Both the position numbers and the translations under genes were made by a program. From DASTFP01 sp963744345 (GTDB lineage Bacteria > Verrucomicrobiota > Verrucomicrobiia > Chthoniobacterales > Terrimicrobiaceae): DNA of 64,000 nucleotides. The notes under the pieces were generated by a model that saw nothing but the letters and a program-made list of their open reading frames with translations, was not told the DNA's origin and ran no database searches. The DNA is taken from the NCBI GenBank assembly GCA_963744345.1, contig CAVUTD010000017.1:186001-250000 (forward strand). Direction: 5' to 3'. Positions 7,975 through 16,028 of the stretch are shown one piece after another (the stretch's first letter is position 1; each line of letters starts with the position of its first letter).

Positions 7975-9309
7975 CTACCGCTCGGAAGTCTCGTTCAGCT
8001 CAGGACACGCGTCCAAATCCTCCAGGCTCGCAAATCCGAACATGTCATTGGAGGCGTTTACGCCGGGGTTTTCCACCTCGCGAAGCTTGCGTTGCATGGT
8101 TCGCGCTTTCGTGCCCACCGCCTCGATGTCACTCGTCGCTTGTTGAAGTTTCCTCTGAACTTTCCCGAGGATTTCCCCGAAGGTGTCAAATTGAGCCTTG
8201 ACCGCACCGAGAATTTTCCACACCTCACCGGAGCGCTTTTCGATAGCCAGGGTGCGAAAGCCTACCTGCAAACTGTTCAGCAGCGCAACCAGCGTCGTGG
8301 GTCCGGCAATGACGATGCGATGCTCACGTTGAACAAAGTCCGCTAGACCGGGACGCCTGAGAGCTTCAGCATAGAGGCCCTCGGTGGCCAGGAACATGAT
8401 GCCAAAATCCGTCGTTTGGGGAGGGTTCAGATACTTTTGGGAAATTTCGCGTGCATTCAACTTGATCCGCGATTCGAGCTGACTGGAGAAAATCTTGATC
8501 CGTTCGGCATCCTGCCGATCGATGGCGGCCAGCAATTTTTCGTAGTCTTCCTTCGGAAACTTTGCGTCGATCGGGAGCCAAACGTGAGTTCCGTCCCCAT
8601 TGCGACCCGGAAGTTTAATCGCGAATTCAACGCTCTCGCCATTCTCTCGCGGCTGAACATTCTTGGCATATTGTTCCGGGCTCAGGAACTGCTCGAGGAT
8701 GCCAGCCAGCTGGAACTCCCCCCATCCACCACGATTCTTCACGTTGCACATTAACATCTGCAAGCTGCCGACCTCTCCCGCTAGCTTCCGCATTTCGCCC
8801 ATGGCAATATGAACCTGCTGAAGATTGTCACTGACTATCTTAAAGGAATCCCCCAGGCGCCGTTCCAGGGTCACCTGGAGTTTCTCCTCGACGGTTGCAC
8901 GCATCTGCTCGAGCTTCGAGTTGTTGTCCTGCTGGATGAGCGTCAGTTTGTTTTCCAGCGTTGCCCGTAAACTTTCCAGTTTCTGCTCGCTGGTTTCCGT
9001 CAGGAGTGCGAGCTGACGATCCAGAACCTCCTGCAGACGCGAAAGCGCTTCCGTCTGCGCCCGTAACGACTCTCTTGTGCCATCGGAGACCTGGTTAAGT
9101 GCCGCGAAAAGCGAATGCGCAAGCTCCTGCCGACCACAGGAATTATCCCGTCGCATTTGGCCAGGCAGCGACTCGAGTTGGCAGCGTAATTCCGCGCGCA
9201 AGTCCCGCAGCAAGCTGCGCACCCCGCAACTGAAAACCAGCAGCGCAATCTGCAAAATGGCCAAGCCGAGGGTGAGGACGCTAATCGCGATGAGAAGATT
9301 CTCTGTCAT
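7975..9309 (-). CDS. rmuC: DNA recombination protein RmuC
   Basis: A 444-residue protein with one N-terminal transmembrane helix (about 5-28), a long coiled coil (about 35-185), and the RmuC nuclease-like domain: NVKNRGGWGEFQL, LPGRNGDGTHVWLPIDAKFPKEDYEKL, IMFLATEGLYAEAL and IAGPTTLVALLNSLQVGFRTL. RmuC limits DNA inversions between short inverted repeats; its nuclease activity is inferred from the PD-(D/E)XK-like fold. The length is usual. It sits alone on this strand, facing the GH63-like gene, with a 445-base gap on its upstream side. Confidence 0.95.
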   Translation of the reverse strand: MTENLLIAISVLTLGLAILQIALLVFSCGVRSLLRDLRAELRCQLESLPGQMRRDNSCGRQELAHSLFAALNQVSDGTRESLRAQTEALSRLQEVLDRQLALLTETSEQKLESLRATLENKLTLIQQDNNSKLEQMRATVEEKLQVTLERRLGDSFKIVSDNLQQVHIAMGEMRKLAGEVGSLQMLMCNVKNRGGWGEFQLAGILEQFLSPEQYAKNVQPRENGESVEFAIKLPGRNGDGTHVWLPIDAKFPKEDYEKLLAAIDRQDAERIKIFSSQLESRIKLNAREISQKYLNPPQTTDFGIMFLATEGLYAEALRRPGLADFVQREHRIVIAGPTTLVALLNSLQVGFRTLAIEKRSGEVWKILGAVKAQFDTFGEILGKVQRKLQQATSDIEAVGTKARTMQRKLREVENPGVNASNDMFGFASLEDLDACPELNETSER

Positions 9310-9754
9310 ACCTTAATTCGGTTCGCTTTCACCAATCACTCGGGGACAGCTTAGGCGATGGGGTAGGACATTTGCAGGGGGAGGGCCAAAATAATTTCCT
9401 ACCGGCAGCGCCTGGATCAGAAAGCGGGAGAGGACTACCGCATTCAAAACTGCGGTCTTGCGGAATCGGCCGTTGACAATGAGGGTGATCACAGCGACTT
9501 TCGCGGCTCGTTGGAACAACATGCCGAGCTTTTTCCGTTACGGACCAGTTACTCTCAACCGGCCCGCAGGACTCCCGGGAAATTCTGATGGCTGATAAAC
9601 TTGAAAAACTTGCCATCCTCAGGCATTTTATTGAAGAAGCATCGAAAGGTTTTAAGCCAAGGGTTCGCTGGGCGCCGGCACGCTGGCGAAACTTTACAAG
9701 GCTGGGCCTCGGAGCTTGAACGAATTCCGTGCCCGGCCAAACAGAAATAGATAA
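9310..9754. other. 445-bp intergenic region between divergent rmuC and desaturase genes
   Basis: No established gene is visible here. Longer open frames on the minus strand run into the desaturase gene and have low-complexity, shadow-like composition. The only candidate is a 43-codon frame on the plus strand (listed separately). Promoters for both flanking genes must lie here, but I cannot place them confidently. Confidence 0.6.
9588..9719 (+). CDS. Possible small basic protein (43 aa)
   Basis: A 43-residue frame begins with ATG after a CCCGGGAAA stretch. Its product starts MADKLEKLAILRHFIEEASK, an amphipathic helix, and then becomes strongly basic and Trp/Arg-rich (PRVRWAPARWRNFTRLG). It ends 35 bases before the desaturase start, in the same direction. 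The charge pattern looks more protein-like than the surrounding frames, but I recognise no family. It could also be chance. Confidence 0.3.
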   Translation: MADKLEKLAILRHFIEEASKGFKPRVRWAPARWRNFTRLGLGA

Positions 9755-10906
9755 ATGAACTTCCCTTGGAAAAAGGTTTACTGGACGAGTAGCGCGTTCC
9801 TTATTGGAACGTTTTTGACCACAATTTTCGGCGCTCCTGCCTACATCTGGCACTACGGATTGGACGGCTTTCAGATCGGTCTTTTTGTTTTCTTGGGCGT
9901 GGCGACGGGCATAAGCATCACACTGGGCTATCACCGCCTCTTCTCTCATCTCACCTTTCAGGCCCGTTGGCCGGTGAAGCTCTTTACACTTCTATTCGGC
10001 GCCGCCGCCTTCGAAGGCACCGTCCTTAACTGGGCTGCCGATCATCGGAGGCACCACAAATTTACCGATGAAGAGGATGATCCCCACGATATCACCAAGG
10101 GGTTTTTCCATGCACATATCGGATGGCTTCTCTTTAGGAGGGGGCCGGAGACGTCGCTCACTTGGGTGCGCGACCTGCAAAAGGATCGGCTGGCGGTCTG
10201 GCAGCACAAATATTACATCCCGTTGGCATTGAGCATGGGTTTCGCCCTGCCGACGTTGGCTGGCTTTCTATGGAATGGCTGGGTGGGCGCCTTGGGTGCC
10301 TTCATACTCGCCGGGGCTGCTCGCATCGTTTTTGTGCATCACATGACTTTTTGTATCAATTCGATGTGCCATTGGATTGGCAAGCAGCCGTATTCCGGCA
10401 AATGCACGGCGCGTGACAGCCTCATCATGGCTTTCTTCACCTTCGGCGAAGGCTACCATAATTTTCATCACGAGTTTCAGCACGATTACCGGAACGGTGT
10501 GAAGCCCTGGCAGTTTGATCCCACAAAGTGGACGATTTGGCTTCTCCAGAAGACCGGGCTCGTAAGCAAGCTTCGAAGGGTGCCGGACGAAGTCATCGTT
10601 AAGGCGCAGATCGCCGAGCGCCAGCGGCGTCTGAGCGAAACGCTCTCCGCTCGACAAGCGCCGCTTTCCGAATCCCTTCACGCGATGCTCTACACTGCCC
10701 AGGAGAAGATGCACGTGGCTCTCGCGCAATGGGAAGAATTACTCCGTGAGTATCGCGCTGCGGCAGAGCGGCGCGGCGAAATCTCGCGTCAACATCGACG
10801 GGAATTAAAGCGGCGGGTAAATGATGCGACGATCAGCCTCCGAACCGCAGTGAGGGAATGGATCAGCGCTCACGAGCTAATTTATTCGGCTCTCCAAGCA
10901 GCGTAA
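9755..10906 (+). CDS. Delta-9-type fatty acid (acyl-CoA) desaturase
   Basis: A 383-residue membrane di-iron desaturase. The three histidine boxes are visible: HRLFSH (60-65), HRRHH (97-101) and HNFHH (235-239), between four hydrophobic segments in the usual places. Such enzymes put a cis double bond into a C16-C18 acyl chain at the inner membrane. Residues beyond about 280 form a long charged helical tail (about 100 residues) rich in Arg, Glu and Ala, with no known domain. No cytochrome b5 motif (HPGG) is seen, so the electron donor is elsewhere. The gene appears monocistronic. Confidence 0.92.
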   Translation: MNFPWKKVYWTSSAFLIGTFLTTIFGAPAYIWHYGLDGFQIGLFVFLGVATGISITLGYHRLFSHLTFQARWPVKLFTLLFGAAAFEGTVLNWAADHRRHHKFTDEEDDPHDITKGFFHAHIGWLLFRRGPETSLTWVRDLQKDRLAVWQHKYYIPLALSMGFALPTLAGFLWNGWVGALGAFILAGAARIVFVHHMTFCINSMCHWIGKQPYSGKCTARDSLIMAFFTFGEGYHNFHHEFQHDYRNGVKPWQFDPTKWTIWLLQKTGLVSKLRRVPDEVIVKAQIAERQRRLSETLSARQAPLSESLHAMLYTAQEKMHVALAQWEELLREYRAAAERRGEISRQHRRELKRRVNDATISLRTAVREWISAHELIYSALQAA

Positions 10907-11020
10907 AGGTTCGAGAACCTAGGTAAAGCAAAGCCGGGCGCCTTGAAGTGGTCTCGCGAACTGCCTCGGCGGTCCGCGCTGGAATTGCACACTTGGCTGT
11001 AATGGATATGGTCGCTTGAC

Positions 11021-12136
11021 ATGCAAGATCCCCGTTTTGATCAGCTTGCGCGGGTCCTTGTCCGCCACTCGACCACGCTCAAAAAAGGTGAATCCGTTTT
11101 TATCGAGCTCTTCGATGCTCCGGAGGAAATGGGAGTCGCGCTCATTCGTGCCTCGCGCACGGCAGGCGCGATGCCCTTCGTGCAAATCCATAACGCACGC
11201 ATTTCGCGAGAACTGAGCCTTGGAGCCGAGGACAGCCAACTCGATACCGCCAGCACCATCGAACTTGCCCGCATGAAGAAAATGCAGGCCTATATCGCGA
11301 TTCGCGGAAGTCACAACATCACTGAGCTCTCGGATGTTCCCGACGAAAGGATGCGTCTCATCGCCGGCAAAATGCGACCGGTTATGGATTGGAGAATCAA
11401 CAATACGAAGTGGGTCGTCTTGCGCTGGCCAACCTCGGCAATGGCTCAACAAGCTCAGATGAGCACCGAGGCTTTCGAAGATTACTTCTTTCGAGTCTGC
11501 ACCCTTGATTACGCGCGTCTCATTCCCGGCATGAAGGCGCTCAAGTCGCTGATGGATAAGACTGATCGCGTGCAAATCAAAGGTCCGGGCACCGATCTTC
11601 TCTTTTCGATCAAAGGCATCGGATCCGTCATGTGCGGTGGGGATCGCAACATCCCCGACGGAGAGGTTTTCTCCTGCCCGGTGAAGAATTCTGTGGAAGG
11701 ACACGTAAGCTTCAACGCGCCCACGATCTATCAAGGGACGGCCTTCGATAATATCCGCCTCGACTTCGAAAGCGGCCGCATTGTCAAGGCGATTGCCAAC
11801 AACACCCAGAAGCTCAACGAAATTCTCGATAGTGACGAAGGTTCCCGCTACGTGGGAGAGTTCTCACTGGCCTTTAATCCTCACATTTTGCATCCCATCC
11901 GAGATATTCTCTTCGACGAAAAGATCGCGGGCTCGTTCCATTTTACCCCTGGCCAAGCCTACGACGTCGCCGGCAATGGCAACAAGAGCCGGGTTCATTG
12001 GGACATGGTAAGTATCCAGCGGGAAGATTATGGGGGTGGCGAAATCTGGTTCGACGGGAAACTCATTCGTAAGGACGGCCTTTTTGTCATTCCAGCTTTG
12101 AAGAAGCTAAACCCTGATTACCTCCTCAAGGGATAG
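11021..12136 (+). CDS. M29 family aminopeptidase (AmpS/AmpT-like)
   Basis: A 371-residue thermophilic-aminopeptidase (M29) family protein. It starts MQDPRFDQLARVLVRHSTTLKKGE, the usual family opening, and carries the IKGPGTDLLFSIKG and CGGDRNIPDGEVF segments and the later FAFNPHI-like and HWDMV blocks that supply the metal ligands. Family members release N-terminal residues with low specificity and use two divalent metal ions in the cytoplasm. There is no signal peptide. It lies alone between the desaturase and the converging rarA. Confidence 0.9.
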   Translation: MQDPRFDQLARVLVRHSTTLKKGESVFIELFDAPEEMGVALIRASRTAGAMPFVQIHNARISRELSLGAEDSQLDTASTIELARMKKMQAYIAIRGSHNITELSDVPDERMRLIAGKMRPVMDWRINNTKWVVLRWPTSAMAQQAQMSTEAFEDYFFRVCTLDYARLIPGMKALKSLMDKTDRVQIKGPGTDLLFSIKGIGSVMCGGDRNIPDGEVFSCPVKNSVEGHVSFNAPTIYQGTAFDNIRLDFESGRIVKAIANNTQKLNEILDSDEGSRYVGEFSLAFNPHILHPIRDILFDEKIAGSFHFTPGQAYDVAGNGNKSRVHWDMVSIQREDYGGGEIWFDGKLIRKDGLFVIPALKKLNPDYLLKG

Positions 12137-12280
12137 AACAGCTTCTCCGTCGCACAACCAGATTTTGCCGGTCGAACTCCAGCTAGCGCATGGCAGACGG
12201 CGTCAACCTGGCGCGCAGACTCCCCGAAGGTGCCGATGGCGCCTCCGCAGCGCGGCTCAGGCGCGTAAGGCGCAGCTTCG

Positions 12281-13673
12281 TTAGGTCGAATTCTCTTCGG
12301 CAGGTGAAATGCCCTGGTCGCTTTTATTCTGGCCTGCCAACTTTCTCTGCTCGTTTTCGAAGAGCGCCCGCCAGTGATCCAGCCGCTCCTTGATGCGCTT
12401 TTCCAAACCGTTTTCAGTCGGTTCATAATAAATTCGACCCTCCGGCAAGTAGGCTTGGGGAACATAGCTCCCCGTATAATCATGGCTGTACTTGTACCCC
12501 TCGCCATGTCCAAGTTTCTTCGCCCCCTTGTAATGGGCATCCCGCAGGTGCCTCGGTACGGCAAGCGTACAGACCCTCGCGCACCTCGGCAGATGCTTTC
12601 GAGATGGCTACTGTGCAACGGTTGCTTTTGGGAGCGGTCGCGATATAGACGGTCGCATGCGCCAGGACCAGCTGAGCTTCGGGCATTCCCACAAATTCAA
12701 CCGCCTGCTGAGCAGAGGTCGCCAACACCAGGGCATTTGAGTCTGCCATTCCCACATCCTCGCTCGCGCAAATGATGAGCCGACGGGCGATGAAACGAAC
12801 GTCCTCCCCTGCATGCAGCATCTTTGCCAGCCAATACAGCGCCGCGTCCGGATCGGATCCACGCAGGCTCTTAATGAAGGCGCTGATGGTGTCGTAGTGC
12901 GCATCGCCATCCGCATCATAGACAACAGCTTTCTTCTGAATGCTCTCTTCAGCTGCGGAGAGGGTAATGTGAATGAAACCATCGACGTTCGGGGCCGTCG
13001 TGCGCGCCGCGATCTCGAGCGCATTGAGACATCTGCGAGCATCGCCGTCACTCACCGTTGCCAGGTGCCTGGCAGCTTGTTCATCGACCGAGAGACGCAG
13101 ATCGCCGAGACCGCGCTCCTTATCGATCAGGGCTTTCTTTATCAACTCGAGGAGATCGTCGACGGAGAGCGGCTCGAGTTGGAAGATTTGCGAGCGGGAA
13201 ACTAGGGGACTATTGACGTAGAAGAATGGGTTGTGCGTCGTAGCACCGATCAGTCGAAGGAGGCCGCTCTCGACATCGGGCAGCAAAACATCCTGCTGCG
13301 CCTTGTTGAAACGGTGAATCTCATCGATGAACAAGATGGTCTTTTGCCCGCTGCTTTGAAGCCGGTTGGATGCTTGGGCCACCACCCGTCGAATATCTCC
13401 CACGTTTCCCTCCACGCCGCTCAAGCTTTCAAATCGTGACTGTGTTGTCGCAGCAATAACGTGAGCAAGACTTGTTTTGCCGACACCGGGCGGACCATAG
13501 AGGATGATCGAAGAAATTCGGTCCGCCTCGATCGCCCGACGCAGCAGCTTTCCCGGCCCAAGACTGCCCCGCTGGCCGACGTATTCCTCCAACGTGCGGG
13601 GACGCATCCTTGTCGCCAACGGTGCTGCCATGGCCGCTGGTTCCGGAACGTCTTCTTGAAACAAATCGTCCAT
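12281..13673 (-). CDS. rarA: Replication-associated recombination protein A, interrupted by a one-base frameshift
   Basis: A clamp-loader-like AAA+ ATPase that acts at stalled forks. From the ATG at 13673 (MDDLFQEDVPEP) it shows Walker A GPPGVGKT (60-67), Walker B ILFIDEIH (113-120) and the RarA C-terminal helical domain. In the starting frame, translation leaves the family sequence after SAEVREG and stops at 12480. One frame over, the family tail resumes (LAVPRHLRDAHYKGAKKLGH, then GEGYKYSHDY and YLPEGRIYYEPTENG) and ends at TAA 12281-12283. Removing the A at 12571 restores GRTLAVP and a 463-residue protein of normal length. Either a real recent mutation or a sequence error. A longer in-frame start at 13799 lacks family support. 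Confidence 0.9.
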
Positions 13674-13804
13674 TCGCAGACTATCGGCGCGACACCTATG
13701 AACCCGCAAGCTGCCAAGAGACACGCAGAACGCTGCTCCCAAGCGAATCTGAGTATTGTCAATTTGCCACGTGGATTGCGGAAGAAACCTTGACACCAAC
13801 GGCT

Positions 13805-14272
13805 ATGAAAACTCTGCTTGTTCCGGTCGATTTGAGTGATGCCTCGAAGATTGTTCTCGCAAAGGCTTCGGAGCTGGCGCAGCAGCTATCGGCCAGAGTC
13901 ATCCTCTTGCACATTGTCGAGCCCGTGGCCACGTATGTTCCGGTAGGGGCAACGATGGATGTCATCGCTGCTGCGCCGCCGCCTGTGGAGGCAACCGCGG
14001 AAAGCCTGTCGGCTCCAGATTCACGCTTGAAGGCTCTAGCGGCGCCCTTGGAGGCGGCCGGACTTAACGTGGAGATCATCACGCTGATCGGACTCGCCAT
14101 AGATGACATTCTCGAGCAGGCGCAAAAGCATCACGCCGACTACATCATCCTGGGTTCGCATGGCCACGGCGCGCTCTACCATCTCTTCAGCGGGAGCGTT
14201 GTTACAGGCATCTTGAAACGCGCCAAGCGCCCGATCATCATCGTGCCTTCGAAGTCGGAGACCAGCAGCTAG
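13805..14272 (+). CDS. Universal stress protein (UspA family)
   Basis: A 155-residue single-domain Usp. It begins MKTLLVPVDLSDASKIVL and ends with the ATP-binding motif ILGSHGHGALYHLFSGSVVTGILKRAKRPIIIVP, which contains the G-2x-G-9x-G(S/T) pattern, so it should bind ATP. It is a soluble cytoplasmic protein of unknown target. An upstream in-frame extension exists but overlaps rarA and has no Usp character, so the ATG at 13805 is chosen. It is divergent from rarA, sharing a roughly 130-base promoter region, and converges on tyrS. Confidence 0.92.
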   Translation: MKTLLVPVDLSDASKIVLAKASELAQQLSARVILLHIVEPVATYVPVGATMDVIAAAPPPVEATAESLSAPDSRLKALAAPLEAAGLNVEIITLIGLAIDDILEQAQKHHADYIILGSHGHGALYHLFSGSVVTGILKRAKRPIIIVPSKSETSS

Positions 14273-14284
14273 GGGTATAACCTC

Positions 14285-14294
14285 GGAGCGCTCC
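14285..14294. terminator. Palindrome between converging usp and tyrS genes
   Basis: A perfect 10-base palindrome GGAGCGCTCC lies in the 27-base gap between two converging stops. It could contribute to transcription termination in both directions, but there is no proper loop or U-tract. Confidence 0.2.
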
Positions 14295-14299
14295 CTCCG

Positions 14300-15475
14300 C
14301 TAAAGAATCCGCACTGCGCGCGTCTTGTCCAATTTGAGAACGCCGCTCGAATCTGCGGGCAAGCTGGCGGTGCCATGGGCAATCTTCTCCCCTTCCCAGC
14401 GGACGCTGCCTCCTTCAATTAAACGGCGGACCTCGCTCCGGGACTTGGCGATGCCGAAGCAGCGGGCATATGCTTCCACGACGACGCTGATGAAATCCCG
14501 CAGCTGCCCCGTCGGCGAAAAAACCGGCAGGTCCGAATGTTCGAGATCCCTCCTGCTAAAACGGCGCTCGAAATCTTGCAGTGCTGCCGCTGCCTCATCC
14601 GGGGAGTGGAAACGCTCAGTAACACGCCGTGCGAGGGATTTTTTGGCTTCCATCGGATGAGCGGCTGGCGGTACGTCTTCATGCAACAGGATGTTATAAT
14701 AGTGGGCCATTAGCTCGTCGCTGATACTCATGAGCTTGCCAAACATCTCTGCTGGGCTCTCATTGAGAGCCACGTAATTTTCCAAGCTCTTGCTCATCTT
14801 CTGTTTGCCGTCGAGGCCTTCCAATATGGGCATGACCATCGCAACCTGCTGGGACATTCCCTCCTCACGCTGCAGATCCCGACCAACCATGATGTTGAAG
14901 AGCTGATCCGTTCCGCCAAGTTCAACGTCCGCCTTAATCATCACGGAATCCCAACCCTGCATGATCGGGTATTGAATTTCATGCGCTCCGATTGCCTTCC
15001 CATGATCGAGCCGCTCTCGAAAATCCTCGCGCACCAGCATTTGCTGCAGCGTCACACGACTGTTAAGTTTGATGACGTCCTCAAAGCACATTGACTTAAA
15101 CCACTCTCCGTTAAAAACGATCTTCGCACGCTCACGACTGAGAATTTTGAAGGCTTGTTCCTGGTAGCTCATTGCATTGTGAAGAACCTGCTCGTGAGTC
15201 AAATGAGGACGTGTGACTGAACGGCCACTCGGATCTCCAATCATCGCGGTAAAATCCCCAATAATTAAAATGGCCTCATGGCCTAAATCCTGAAAATCCC
15301 TGAGCTTGCTCAGAACGACGCTATGGCCGAGATGAATGTCCGGGGCAGTGGGATCCACACCCAATTTGACACGCAGGGGCCGCTCTTCCAGGAGCTTGGC
15401 GCGCAACTCACTCTCAGTGAAAAGCTTCTCACAGCCGCGACAAAGTTGGGCCACCTGCTGTGGGAGAGAAGCCAT
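14300..15475 (-). CDS. tyrS: Tyrosine-tRNA ligase
   Basis: A 391-residue class I aminoacyl-tRNA synthetase of the bacterial TyrRS type. The HIGH-like motif is HLGH at 48-51 (in DPTAPDIHLGH), the KMSKS motif is present as KMSKS, and the C-terminal S4 RNA-binding domain runs over SRSEVRRLIEGGSVRWEGEK. It charges tRNA-Tyr in the cytoplasm. It starts four bases after the stop of the small secreted-protein gene, which itself follows the giant TPR gene by 18 bases, so tyrS looks like the last gene of a three-gene operon. No T-box leader is seen. Confidence 0.97.
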   Translation of the reverse strand: MASLPQQVAQLCRGCEKLFTESELRAKLLEERPLRVKLGVDPTAPDIHLGHSVVLSKLRDFQDLGHEAILIIGDFTAMIGDPSGRSVTRPHLTHEQVLHNAMSYQEQAFKILSRERAKIVFNGEWFKSMCFEDVIKLNSRVTLQQMLVREDFRERLDHGKAIGAHEIQYPIMQGWDSVMIKADVELGGTDQLFNIMVGRDLQREEGMSQQVAMVMPILEGLDGKQKMSKSLENYVALNESPAEMFGKLMSISDELMAHYYNILLHEDVPPAAHPMEAKKSLARRVTERFHSPDEAAAALQDFERRFSRRDLEHSDLPVFSPTGQLRDFISVVVEAYARCFGIAKSRSEVRRLIEGGSVRWEGEKIAHGTASLPADSSGVLKLDKTRAVRIL

Positions 15476-15479
15476 TTCG

Positions 15480-16010
15480 TCAGCGGTCCTTGTTGAGGAT
15501 CTCTCGCACTTGCTCTATCGTCAGGTTTTCGCCGATTTGTTCACTGATGAGATCGAACGATCCTTGCCCGCTACCTCGGCCAAGATAGGCCGATGTTTTC
15601 ACCGGTTCTTCACGCTTGGCCGCCTTTTTATCAGCGAGATGGGACTTCCGCGTCTCGGATGATTCGATGGGGATCTTCTTGTCTGCATTAGGGATCAATG
15701 TCTTCGACCACAGGCTTGCCTGATTAGAGTCATAGACCACCTTTCCAAACCAGGGATTCTTAATCCCTAAGAACGAACGAATATCTCGATACTTTTCAGT
15801 TGAGAGTTTCTGTTCATAAACAAATGTGGATGGACCGTTCGCCCTCTTGCTTGAAGAAAATCCTCCCGCGTTGAACTTCTTGTCGTTCATCGGGTTGATC
15901 AGTGACATGTCGGGTTTTGCCGTCACTCGATCCAGAAGTTTCCGCTCGTTCTGTTGCGCGAGACAACAGACGGTGGTGAGAAACCAAACGATGAGGACGC
16001 GGATGTCCAT
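15480..16010 (-). CDS. Small exported protein of unknown function
   Basis: A 176-residue protein with an N-terminal signal peptide (MDIRVLIVWFLTTVCCLAQQ, cleavage probably near residue 19). The mature part is charged and rich in Lys, Ser and Asn. It has a central YRDIRSFLGIKNPWFGKVVYDS segment and ends with an amphipathic helix LTIEQVREILNKDR. I recognise no domain. It lies between the 2001-residue TPR gene (18-base gap) and tyrS (4-base gap), so it is part of that operon and might be a partner of the exported TPR protein. Confidence 0.7.
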   Translation of the reverse strand: MDIRVLIVWFLTTVCCLAQQNERKLLDRVTAKPDMSLINPMNDKKFNAGGFSSSKRANGPSTFVYEQKLSTEKYRDIRSFLGIKNPWFGKVVYDSNQASLWSKTLIPNADKKIPIESSETRKSHLADKKAAKREEPVKTSAYLGRGSGQGSFDLISEQIGENLTIEQVREILNKDR

Positions 16011-16028
16011 GGACGAAGACTATCGGGC

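Noticed and set aside
9329..9949. 206-codon minus-strand frame in the rmuC-desaturase gap
   Set aside because: About 200 bases overlap the desaturase and the composition is not protein-like.
10919..11734. 271-codon minus-strand frame opposite the M29 aminopeptidase
   Set aside because: Antisense shadow; the plus-strand product is a full-length family member.
12118..12618. 166-codon minus-strand frame over the rarA tail
   Set aside because: It is in a third frame, different from both the upstream and the restored rarA frame, and does not encode the RarA tail.
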